Assembly: GCA_023666835.1 (NCBI GenBank)
Contig: JAMPBJ010000001.1
Location: forward strand, 135,004-168,102
Reading direction: 5' to 3'
From: Bacteroides sp.
Lineage (GTDB): Bacteria > Bacteroidota > Bacteroidia > Bacteroidales > Muribaculaceae
DNA: 33,099 bases
Translations under genes and position numbers: made by a program
Notes under the pieces: generated by a model
Told to the model about the DNA's origin: nothing
Seen by the model: the letters and a program-made list of their open reading frames with translations, nothing else
Database searches by the model: none
Shown: positions 24,600 to 31,185 of the stretch, piece by piece
Layout: each line of letters opens with the position of its first letter
Numbering within the stretch: position 1 is the first letter of the stretch

Positions 24600-24613
24600 C
24601 TTCGCGAAGTCGT

Positions 24614-25540
24614 ATGAGCGGCCACGTGGCATTGCTGCTGGCCAACCTTTTCTGGGGCATCATGTCGCCCATCTCAAAAGCTCTGCTTCTGGGAGGACAC
24701 CTGACGCCCCTGGCACTTTCGGCCATACGCATAGGAGGAGGAGCTCTGCTCTTCTTCCTGTGTTCGCTGGCACTCCCCTCCACCATTGCCCCGCGCGAAA
24801 AGATCAGGCGCTCCGACCTGGGCAAGATCTTTCTGGCCTCTATACTGATGATCAGCGCCAACCAGGGCCTTTTCATCCTCGGCATCGGCTACACCAATCC
24901 GATAGACTCCGCCGTGATGAGCTCGATGACACCCATGCTCACCATGCTTCTCGCCGCCGTGGTGCTCCACTACCCCATCACGCGGCTCAAATTTGCCGGC
25001 GTGATGCTCGGACTTGTCGGCGTTGTGATCCTTGTCGGTTCAGGCAGCCGTAACGCATCGGCCGAAAATGCCCTTCTAGGCGATTCTCTCTGCTTTTGCG
25101 CCCAGATATGCGCAGCACTCTACTACGTGCTCTTCAGTGGTCTCATCAAGCGCTACAGCCCCTTCACGCTGATGAAATGGATGTTCTGGATGTCGGCCGT
25201 GACCTACGTGCCTTTCTGCCTGCCCCAACTGCTGGCAGTCGACTATGCAGCCATGACCAGCGGCGAATGGTGGTCGATCGCTTACATCATCGTGTTTGCC
25301 ACCTGCATTTCTTATCTGACACTTCCCTATGCCCAACGGCGACTCAAGCCCACGGTTGTCAGCATCTACAACTATTTTCAGCCGCTGTTCTCGGCCATCG
25401 TGGCCGTGTGGCTCGGAGTAGGGGAGTTCGGCCCCGTCAAAGCGGCTGCCACTCTGCTCATCTTTGCCGGCGTATACTTCGTCAACAACAACACGACCGG
25501 ACCGCGGGCTACAAAGATACAACCCGGCAAGCCCGATTGA
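24614..25540 (+). CDS. EamA/DMT family transporter
   Basis: A roughly 308-residue inner-membrane protein with ten hydrophobic segments in two EamA repeats; the first begins right at the chosen start (MSGHVALLLANLFWGIMSP). Members move amino acids, metabolites or drugs out of or into the cell, and the substrate is not predictable here. I choose the ATG at 24614, 14 bp after cysS stops. An in-frame ATG at 24581 would overlap cysS by 19 bp and add 11 polar residues; it cannot be ruled out. The second repeat shows LPYAQRRLKPTVVSIYNYFQPLFSAIVAVWLG, typical of the family. The gene converges with the tonB-like gene. Confidence 0.88.
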   Translation: MSGHVALLLANLFWGIMSPISKALLLGGHLTPLALSAIRIGGGALLFFLCSLALPSTIAPREKIRRSDLGKIFLASILMISANQGLFILGIGYTNPIDSAVMSSMTPMLTMLLAAVVLHYPITRLKFAGVMLGLVGVVILVGSGSRNASAENALLGDSLCFCAQICAALYYVLFSGLIKRYSPFTLMKWMFWMSAVTYVPFCLPQLLAVDYAAMTSGEWWSIAYIIVFATCISYLTLPYAQRRLKPTVVSIYNYFQPLFSAIVAVWLGVGEFGPVKAAATLLIFAGVYFVNNNTTGPRATKIQPGKPD

Positions 25541-25601
25541 TCCCAAAATCGCAAAATTAGATCAAGGGGGGACAAGTTTATTGCACCGGACTGGAAAAGT
25601 G

Positions 25602-25635
25602 GTTATAAAAAGTTCGACAGTCCCATCTTTATAAC
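25602..25635. terminator. Weak bidirectional hairpin between convergent genes
   Basis: GTTATAAA (25602-25609) and TTTATAAC (25628-25635) form an 8-bp AT-rich inverted repeat between the ends of the transporter and tonB-like genes. On the minus strand it is followed within a few bases by TTTT. No better terminator is visible in this 111-bp gap. Confidence 0.35.
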
Positions 25636-25651
25636 AGTGCGGGACAGGGCC

Positions 25652-26449
25652 TTATTTGAAGATGAAAGTGATGCGGCCGTTTTCGGGAGATGTCTTCGAC
25701 GGGTCGGCCGCAATTTTTGCCGATTTGGCCAGCGAGATGCATTTTTGACGCACCGTCGGATCGGCGATGGTGGTGGGAGTGCCGAGCTCGGCACTGATCA
25801 CCTTACCTTCAGGACTTACTGATATGCGCACCGTCACGGTGCCGGGCACTGAGGAAGTGACTCCACGGCCTACGCTGATACCACGTCCGCCAACCGATCC
25901 GCTGCCGCTGCCGGCATAGGAGCTTTTCTGCGACGAATTGCCGTCGCCCGTGCCCTGAGTGCCGTCGCCAGAGCCTTTGGCACCGGCTGTCGGGCCGAAC
26001 TTGACACGATTGGCCGCCTCATCGCGGGCTTCCTTTTCGCGACGTTCGCGTGCCTTTTGGGCCTCAATTTCTGCTTGCGACGGGCCGGTGGGCTTTGGAG
26101 GAGTTTCCACCGGTTTGACTTTGACGGGAGAAGGTTGGGTAGATGTGATCACCGGAGCAGGTGCTTCTGCCGGAGTGCCCTCGTTGGTCAGGTCCTGAGC
26201 TTCAGGAGCGGGAGCCGAAGCACCCTCCTCGAGTTCTGACCCGCCCCCGGCTTCGACAGGGGGGAGCATCTCCACCTCCATGTATTCGTCGGCAAGCAGC
26301 ACGGCCGTGGTATCAGGCTTGGGCGGCCAGTTTTCAGCTGCAATGTTGCCATAGCCGAGTCTGGTCACGACGAGCCAAACCACAAACAGGGCGCATAGCA
26401 CCAGAGTGGCTGCAGCGGCGATCAGACGATATTTGGATTCGGTGGTCAT
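25652..26449 (-). CDS. TonB-like energy transducer
   Basis: A 265-residue protein anchored by one N-terminal membrane helix (about 9-30, IAAAATLVLCALFVVWLVV). A proline- and acid-rich periplasmic spacer follows, then a short charged helix (EIEAQKARERREKEARDEAA) and a Gly/Ser-rich linker. The C-terminal TonB-like domain has the typical pattern GTVTVRISVSPEGKVISAEL. TonB carries energy from ExbBD to transporters such as SusC. The Gly/Ser-rich linker and TolA-like charged helix are unusual, so a TolA-like role is possible. It overlaps exbD by four bases (ATGA). Confidence 0.85.
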   Translation of the reverse strand: MTTESKYRLIAAAATLVLCALFVVWLVVTRLGYGNIAAENWPPKPDTTAVLLADEYMEVEMLPPVEAGGGSELEEGASAPAPEAQDLTNEGTPAEAPAPVITSTQPSPVKVKPVETPPKPTGPSQAEIEAQKARERREKEARDEAANRVKFGPTAGAKGSGDGTQGTGDGNSSQKSSYAGSGSGSVGGRGISVGRGVTSSVPGTVTVRISVSPEGKVISAELGTPTTIADPTVRQKCISLAKSAKIAADPSKTSPENGRITFIFK

Positions 26450-26955
26450 TGGACTGCGGTTGCTGTTGATGTTGTGGCTGAAGCTTCTACCATGCCGTCG
26501 GCCGAAGCTGTCTTATCGGCAGTCTCCATCTTCGAGGGAGCCGCTTTGGTGGCGAGCACCATCTTCATGCCCTTGCGTGCGCCGATGTCGAGGATTTTGA
26601 CAATGTTGCCGTAGGGCACATCCTCATCGGCATAGATGGCGATAGTGAAAGCTTCGCCGGCAGGCATGCGCACCTGGGCGTCGACAAGATAGCCTTCAAG
26701 TGATTCGACCGAGGAGATCTCTACGGGAGATTCGTCGGCGTATTCAGCCACGATGCGACCGTCGGTGAACACATAGACGCGGGTGGCGGGGCGTATGGCC
26801 GTCTGCTCGGAGCTTTGGGGAAGGTTGAGTTCGAGAGCAGTGGGAAACACGTAGGTCGACGTGACCATGAAGAATATGAGGAGCAGAAATATGATGTCTG
26901 TCATCGACGCCATCGAGAAGATCGACGTCATGTCGTATTGTCGTTTTAAAGCCAT
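26446..26955 (-). CDS. exbD: Biopolymer transport protein ExbD/TolR
   Basis: A 169-residue inner-membrane protein with a single helix and a periplasmic domain. The helix contains the conserved proton-path aspartate in SMTDIIFLLLIFFMVTSTYV (D19). The periplasmic part includes VYGN-like segment DVPYGNIVKILDIGARKGMK, typical of ExbD. It extends about 35 residues past the usual end with a Thr/Ala/Ser-rich tail (METADKTASADGMVEAS), longer than common ExbD proteins. It sits between exbB and the tonB-like gene and is translationally coupled to the latter. Confidence 0.92.
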   Translation of the reverse strand: MALKRQYDMTSIFSMASMTDIIFLLLIFFMVTSTYVFPTALELNLPQSSEQTAIRPATRVYVFTDGRIVAEYADESPVEISSVESLEGYLVDAQVRMPAGEAFTIAIYADEDVPYGNIVKILDIGARKGMKMVLATKAAPSKMETADKTASADGMVEASATTSTATAVQ

Positions 26956-27007
26956 CTTTTGTCAGCTTGGTAAAGGGGGAGTGGGAAGTGTAGGGGAGAG
27001 GGAGTGG

Positions 27008-27664
27008 TCAGGCAGGTTCGTTGAGAAGATCCATGAACTCCATGGTCTTGGCCTCAAGCGAGAGCATGACGCCGTTGATGCGGGCCACGAGATAGTTGTA
27101 GGCAAACAGGGCTATGATGCCCACAATGAGACCGGCCACTGTGGTGACGAGCGCCTGGTAGATACCGTCGGCAAGCACGCTGATGCCGGCAGCGGATCCG
27201 GCTGAAGCGAGGCTGTAGAACGACTGCACCATGCCGATGACCGTGCCGAGGAATCCGAGCATTGGAGCACCGGCGGCGGTGGTGGCGAGCCAGGGGAGCG
27301 ATTTGCCCAGCGAGGCCACTTCGAGGTTGCCGGTGTTTTCGATGGTGACGAGCACGTCGTTCATCGGACGGCCGATGCGCGAGATGCCCTTGTCGATCAG
27401 GCGGGCGTAGGGAGTGTCGGAATTGCGGCACAAACGGTGGGCGGCCTCGATGTCGCCCTGATGGATATAGTCTTTGATCTTCTGCATGAAGCTGTCGTCG
27501 CTGCGCGAGGCACGACGGATGACAAGAGCACGTTCAACAAAAACGAAGATGCTGATGAGTGCAAGCAACGCGATAGGGATCATGATGAAACCGGCGTTGA
27601 GACATAGTTGCCAGAGATTGGGAGCCTGCTCCACCTGTGCGGGAGCTGTGGTAAGGAAGATCAT
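27008..27664 (-). CDS. exbB: Biopolymer transport protein ExbB/TolQ (MotA family)
   Basis: A 218-residue membrane protein with three helices. It forms the stator core that uses the proton gradient to drive TonB. The first helix is GFIMIPIALLALISIFVFVERALV; the paired helices near the C-terminus are PWLATTAAGAPMLGFLGTVIGMVQSFYSL and GIYQALVTTVAGLIVGIIALFAY, with the family's conserved T/G pattern. I choose the ATG at 27664. A GTG at 27721 in the same frame would overlap the end of pdxJ by 16 bp and add a tail of no visible use. It follows pdxJ by 41 bp and precedes exbD by 52 bp. Confidence 0.93.
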   Translation of the reverse strand: MIFLTTAPAQVEQAPNLWQLCLNAGFIMIPIALLALISIFVFVERALVIRRASRSDDSFMQKIKDYIHQGDIEAAHRLCRNSDTPYARLIDKGISRIGRPMNDVLVTIENTGNLEVASLGKSLPWLATTAAGAPMLGFLGTVIGMVQSFYSLASAGSAAGISVLADGIYQALVTTVAGLIVGIIALFAYNYLVARINGVMLSLEAKTMEFMDLLNEPA

Positions 27665-27705
27665 AGCGAGTGGCTGTTGGGGGTATGTGTTGTTGATGAG
27701 ATTAA

Positions 27706-28422
27706 TTACTGTTTGAGGCACGCCTTGTAGCGCTTCACCGTTTCGGGCAGGCCGAGATATAGCGAGTCGGAGATGATGGCATGGCCGATGGACACCTCGT
27801 TGAGATATGGAAGCGATTCGGCGAAAAACTTGAGATTTTCGAGATTGAGATCATGGCCGGCATTGACACCGAGACCTGCTTTGTGGGCAGCGACGCTTGC
27901 AGCCACAAAAGGAGCCACGGCGGCATCGCGGTCGGCTGCATAAGCGTCGGCATAGGGCTTGGTGTAGAACTCAACTCGATCGGCACCTGCCTTTGCTGCG
28001 GCTTTGATGTTGGCCGGATCGGTGTCGATGAAAATCGAGGATCGGATGCCGGCGTCGCGCAAGCGGTCGACGATACCTGTCAAAAACTCCATGTTGGCAG
28101 CCACGTCCCATCCGCCGTGTGAAGTCAGGTCGGTGGGAGCGTCGGGCACGAGTGTGACCTGTTCGGGCTTCACCTTCAGCACCAGGTCGAGAAATTCGGG
28201 CGAAGGATAGCCTTCGATGTTGAATTCGGTCTTCACCAAGGGGCGGAGCTTGAACACATCGTCGTGGCGGATATGGCGCTGGTCGGGTCGGGGATGCACG
28301 GTGATGCCGTCGGCACCGAGCCGTTCGCACTCCTCGGCAAAAGCCTGCACGTCGGGGATATTTTCGCCACGAGCGTTGCGCAACGTGGCCACTTTGTTTA
28401 TGTTAATACTGAGATTAGTCAT
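27706..28422 (-). CDS. pdxJ: Pyridoxine 5'-phosphate synthase
   Basis: Condenses 3-amino-2-oxopropyl phosphate with deoxyxylulose 5-phosphate to form pyridoxine 5'-phosphate, the last step of the DXP-dependent vitamin B6 route. The 238-residue TIM barrel is complete. Conserved pieces are [17 protein letters not shown] at the start, [31 protein letters not shown], and [19 protein letters not shown] near the end. It is the first gene of a minus-strand operon with exbB, exbD and the tonB-like gene, a linkage I recall in other Bacteroidales. It is transcribed away from the next gene from a shared promoter region. Confidence 0.97.
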   Translation of the reverse strand: MTNLSININKVATLRNARGENIPDVQAFAEECERLGADGITVHPRPDQRHIRHDDVFKLRPLVKTEFNIEGYPSPEFLDLVLKVKPEQVTLVPDAPTDLTSHGGWDVAANMEFLTGIVDRLRDAGIRSSIFIDTDPANIKAAAKAGADRVEFYTKPYADAYAADRDAAVAPFVAASVAAHKAGLGVNAGHDLNLENLKFFAESLPYLNEVSIGHAIISDSLYLGLPETVKRYKACLKQ

Positions 28423-28452
28423 TTTAAGAGTGTGGATATCCGAAAAAAATGC

Positions 28453-28498
28453 TAAATTTGCAAGTTATTACATACATGCAAATCTGACCACAAATTTA
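28453..28498. promoter_or_regulatory. Divergent promoter region between pdxJ and the ACT-like gene
   Basis: TAAATTTG (28453-28460) on the plus strand and the same word on the minus strand (28498-28491) both fit the TAnnTTTG -7 element, pointing outward toward the ACT-like gene and pdxJ respectively. Clear -33 elements are not seen on either side. Confidence 0.45.
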
Positions 28499-28524
28499 AT
28501 CAGAATAAAGGTAAGAAAAAAGAA

Positions 28525-28911
28525 TTGAAGACAAAAGATGGAATAAAAAACGCAAATGTGGGCGTGGCAACAGACTTGCGTCACTGCGCTCAGCTACTCT
28601 TTCCGGCGCAGCCCGAGAGCAGCGAGCTGACGGTGGAAGTGCCCAAGACTGACTACAGCGCATCGGCCATAGCCCGCGCCGTGGAGGATGCCGACGCCCA
28701 TTTGCTGAACCTCAACGTCACCTCAAGGCAGCCGATATCGGATCAGATGGTATCGGTCGATATCCGCATCAACCACCGCAACGGTGGCAGTGTGGCACGC
28801 TCGCTCGAACGCTACGGCTTCCGGGTGACCGATATCCATTCGGGCTTCGACGCCGACAGCGAGCTAACGCGCGAACGCATCGAAGAGCTGCTGAGAGGTC
28901 TTGAAGTATGA
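28525..28911 (+). CDS. ACT-like domain protein, apparently a CBS-domain protein without its CBS pair
   Basis: A 128-residue protein, apparently starting with TTG; a downstream in-frame GTG would shorten it further. Residues about 34-128 (ELTVEVPKTDYSASAIARAVEDADAHLLNL, then VSVDIRINHRNGGSVARSLERYGF) match, from memory, the C-terminal ACT-like domain of a roughly 220-residue CBS-domain protein encoded just before nadK in other Bacteroidales. There the N-terminal two-thirds is a pair of CBS motifs; here nothing of that pair remains and the promoter region lies where it should be. No stop codons or frameshift remnants suggest recent decay. The setting between pdxJ and nadK supports homology. Small-molecule binding is plausible but unproven. 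Confidence 0.65.
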   Translation: MKTKDGIKNANVGVATDLRHCAQLLFPAQPESSELTVEVPKTDYSASAIARAVEDADAHLLNLNVTSRQPISDQMVSVDIRINHRNGGSVARSLERYGFRVTDIHSGFDADSELTRERIEELLRGLEV

Positions 28912-28951
28912 TCATCGTCAAATTACATAAACTACGTCACACCGAAGCAAA

Positions 28952-29830
28952 ATGAAAAAGATAGTGATATTCGGCAACAAGTCGCAGAAAACGGGTTTCG
29001 AACGACTCGAAAACCTGTTTGCGGCGCTAAAGGCACACTGCGACCGGCTCGATATAGAGCTGCATCGCCGATACATGGACTTTCTGCATGCCAAAACGGG
29101 CATGCCGCTCGACAGCTTCAGGACCTTCGACATCTACGACGGCATGGCCGACATGGCGCTGAGCATCGGAGGCGACGGAACCTTCCTGACCACAGCCGCC
29201 TCCGTAGGGGCCTATGAGACCCCGATTCTCGGCATCAATTCCGGCCACCTGGGCTATCTGGCCACAACCGAGCTCACCGACGGCGAAGAGATCGCACGCC
29301 GCATCATCGAAGAAGACTACATGGTGGAGGAGCGTTCGCTGATCAGCGTGGAATGCTCCGAGCCGGTGGATCTGGTGCGCCGATACGCACTCAACGAGGT
29401 GGCCATACTCAAGCAGGACACCGCTTCGATGATCACAGTCAGTACATCGATCGACGGCCGGCCGCTGGCCAACTACCGCGGCGACGGCCTGATCATATCC
29501 ACCCCAACCGGATCGACCGGCTACAATCTGTCGGTTGGCGGTCCTATCATTGCTCCCACGGCATCGGACTGGGTGGTATCGCCTATAGCACCACATTCGC
29601 TGACCATGCGCCCGCTTGTGCTCACCGACGACCATATGATGGAGATAGCCACCGAATCGCGTGCCGATACGTATCTGCTGAGTGTCGACGGCAAAGCCAC
29701 TGCGCTGCCGCTCAACACCCGGGTGACACTGCGCAAAGCCTACCACTCGATCTATGTGGTGCTTCCGAGAGATTATAACTTCGTGGACAGTCTGCGTTCG
29801 AAACTTCTTTGGGGACTCGACAACATATGA
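28952..29830 (+). CDS. nadK: NAD kinase
   Basis: Phosphorylates NAD to NADP. The 292-residue length is normal. The nucleotide motif GGDGT is at 73-77 (SIGGDGTFLT), followed by GINSGHLGYLA, NEVAILK, and DGLIISTPTGSTGYNLSVGGPI, all conserved in the family. The ATG at 28952 is 40 bp after the ACT-like gene, and the stop overlaps the next gene by four bases (ATGA), indicating one transcript with coupled translation. Confidence 0.97.
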   Translation: MKKIVIFGNKSQKTGFERLENLFAALKAHCDRLDIELHRRYMDFLHAKTGMPLDSFRTFDIYDGMADMALSIGGDGTFLTTAASVGAYETPILGINSGHLGYLATTELTDGEEIARRIIEEDYMVEERSLISVECSEPVDLVRRYALNEVAILKQDTASMITVSTSIDGRPLANYRGDGLIISTPTGSTGYNLSVGGPIIAPTASDWVVSPIAPHSLTMRPLVLTDDHMMEIATESRADTYLLSVDGKATALPLNTRVTLRKAYHSIYVVLPRDYNFVDSLRSKLLWGLDNI

Positions 29831-30513
29831 TAGAGATTCATCGCAAATCGAATGCACGCAACGTGATAGCCCGTCGGAAATTCGACGGCACAACGAGTGT
29901 GACCATTCCGGCGCGAATGTCGATAGCCGAAGCCCAACCTATCATCGACCGTCTGATCGAGAAACTCAACAACCGCCCCACGACAATTATCACCAACAGC
30001 TACAGAGACGGACAGCAGATCGATTGCGGAGAAATAGTGTACAACTTCGGCCGACAGTCAAAACGTCCAAACATGGTGATCGCTCAAGGCTTCGCCAACG
30101 GTTTCAACATCGGGGTTGGAACCGGTATGGAGTGGGGGACACCGTCAACCGACAAAACGATCAACACCGTAGTGCTTCGCACGGCATCGGCCGTGGCCGA
30201 AAAAATATTGCTTGGACGAGCACGCGAACTGGCCCATCAGCTTGGAGTTGACGTGAGGGAATGGACCATAGGCCGCGGAATGCGCACGCTCGGCACCTGC
30301 CGCGCCGACGGACGGATCACGCTTTCGGCCATCAACATATTTCTGCCGCGGCATCTGCGCGACTACATCGTGTGTCACGAGCTCGCCCATCGCACCGAAA
30401 TGAACCATTCGTCTCGGTTTCACTCCCTTTGCAACCGCTACACCAGTGGCCGCGAAAAAGAACTGGTGGCAGAACTTAAAAACTTTCAATGGCCCATCAT
30501 ACGCAAATTTTAA
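29827..30513 (+). CDS. YgjP-type (M48-like) metallopeptidase, DUF45
   Basis: A 228-residue soluble protein starting at the ATG that overlaps the nadK stop. The zinc motif HELAH is at 184-188, and H194 in MNHSSRF is the likely third ligand, the hallmark of the YgjP/SprT-like group. The expected catalytic E185 is present. The front half has no clear domain that I recognise but includes the family's pattern of basic residues near IEIHRKSNARNVIARRKFDG. Physiological substrate is unknown. It follows nadK and precedes a small membrane protein gene by 37 bp. Confidence 0.85.
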   Translation: MIEIHRKSNARNVIARRKFDGTTSVTIPARMSIAEAQPIIDRLIEKLNNRPTTIITNSYRDGQQIDCGEIVYNFGRQSKRPNMVIAQGFANGFNIGVGTGMEWGTPSTDKTINTVVLRTASAVAEKILLGRARELAHQLGVDVREWTIGRGMRTLGTCRADGRITLSAINIFLPRHLRDYIVCHELAHRTEMNHSSRFHSLCNRYTSGREKELVAELKNFQWPIIRKF

Positions 30514-30550
30514 TCATCAACATACAAACACTCCAAAAAACACAAACACA

Positions 30551-31027
30551 ATGGACAACTGGTATTTAATCTACGAAGGACAGCAAGTGGGTCCTCTGTC
30601 GGTGGATCAACTTCTGGCCTACCGCCCAACTCCCAACACACTGGTATGGAAAGACGGACTTCCCGAATGGAAGCCTCTTTATAACTTCCCCGAGCTGATG
30701 AGTCGCGTCAACCAGCCGGCTCAGCCGCAAAACACGCATCAGGCCTTTGTTCCCCCGACATATTCACCTGCACCCGCACCTGCCAAGGACAAAACCGTGG
30801 CCGGTCTGCTGGCGATATTTCTCGGCGCATTGGGCATTCAGTACTTCTATTGCGGCAAGAGCACAGCCGGAGTGATCAGCCTGCTCATCTCGGTACTGAC
30901 CTGTGGCTTCGGCGCAGCAATTCTCGGGTTACTTTTCCTGATCCAAGGCATACTGATGCTGACGATGGATCAGCAGCAATTCGAGGCAAAATACGTCGAC
31001 AGCCCGTCAACGTTCCCTCTTTTTTAG
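30551..31027 (+). CDS. GYF_2 and TM2-domain membrane protein
   Basis: A 158-residue protein. Residues about 3-50 form a GYF_2 domain (WYLIYEGQQVGPLSVDQLL, then TLVWKDGLPEWKPL), which usually binds proline-rich peptides or partner proteins. A Pro/Ala-rich linker follows. The C-terminal part is a TM2 domain of two membrane helices (AGLLAIFLGALGIQYFYCGKSTAGVISLLI, then CGFGAAILGLLFLIQGILML). The combination is common in Bacteroidota and of unknown function. The ATG at 30551 is chosen because upstream in-frame codons lie inside the peptidase gene. The GYF-like domain would be cytoplasmic if both helices cross the membrane. Confidence 0.85.
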   Translation: MDNWYLIYEGQQVGPLSVDQLLAYRPTPNTLVWKDGLPEWKPLYNFPELMSRVNQPAQPQNTHQAFVPPTYSPAPAPAKDKTVAGLLAIFLGALGIQYFYCGKSTAGVISLLISVLTCGFGAAILGLLFLIQGILMLTMDQQQFEAKYVDSPSTFPLF

Positions 31028-31059
31028 AAGAATAATAGACAAAAAACGCTGAAAAGCGT

Positions 31060-31067
31060 TAACTTTG
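31060..31067 (+). promoter_or_regulatory. -7 element for the DUF2723 gene
   Basis: TAACTTTG matches TAnnTTTG. It is preceded at once by a small hairpin, AACGCT (31045-31050) GAAA AGCGTT (31055-31060), which may end the upstream transcript or bind a protein. The implied transcription start is near 31074. Confidence 0.55.
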
Positions 31068-31076
31068 CACCCAAAT

Positions 31077-31167
31077 AACGATGGCCGATGACCCGGAGCC
31101 CGATCTCCGCACTGAGACGGGGAGGGGGTGTCGGATATCGTTGTGACCTTAGATACAACCGATTTTT
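31077..31167 (+). promoter_or_regulatory. Candidate structured leader with attenuator-like layout
   Basis: AACGAT (31077-31082) can pair with ATCGTT (31137-31142), closing a GC-rich region that can itself fold: CCGA/TCGG, ACCC/GGGT and GGAG/CTCC helices inside. The same ATCGTT can instead be the start of a 9-bp stem, ATCGTTGTG (31137-31145) with TACAACCGAT (31154-31163, one bulged base), followed by a T run to 31167. The two folds exclude each other, as in riboswitches and attenuators. No known riboswitch class is recognised. A 21-codon open frame also spans 31081-31146. Confidence 0.45.
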
Positions 31168-31185
31168 ACCAACAGATTCTCAACG

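Noticed and set aside
24599-24610. 12-bp palindrome ACTTCGCGAAGT at the cysS/transporter junction
   Set aside because: Too short and without a T tail; likely chance, although it lies between a stop and a start codon.
25620-25645. GTCCC and GGGAC inverted repeat between convergent genes
   Set aside because: Only five base pairs across a 16-base loop; the 25602-25635 repeat is the better hairpin and is itself weak.
29027-29893. Open frame of 288 codons antisense to nadK
   Set aside because: NadK motifs on the plus strand are complete; the antisense product has a Cys/His-rich random look.
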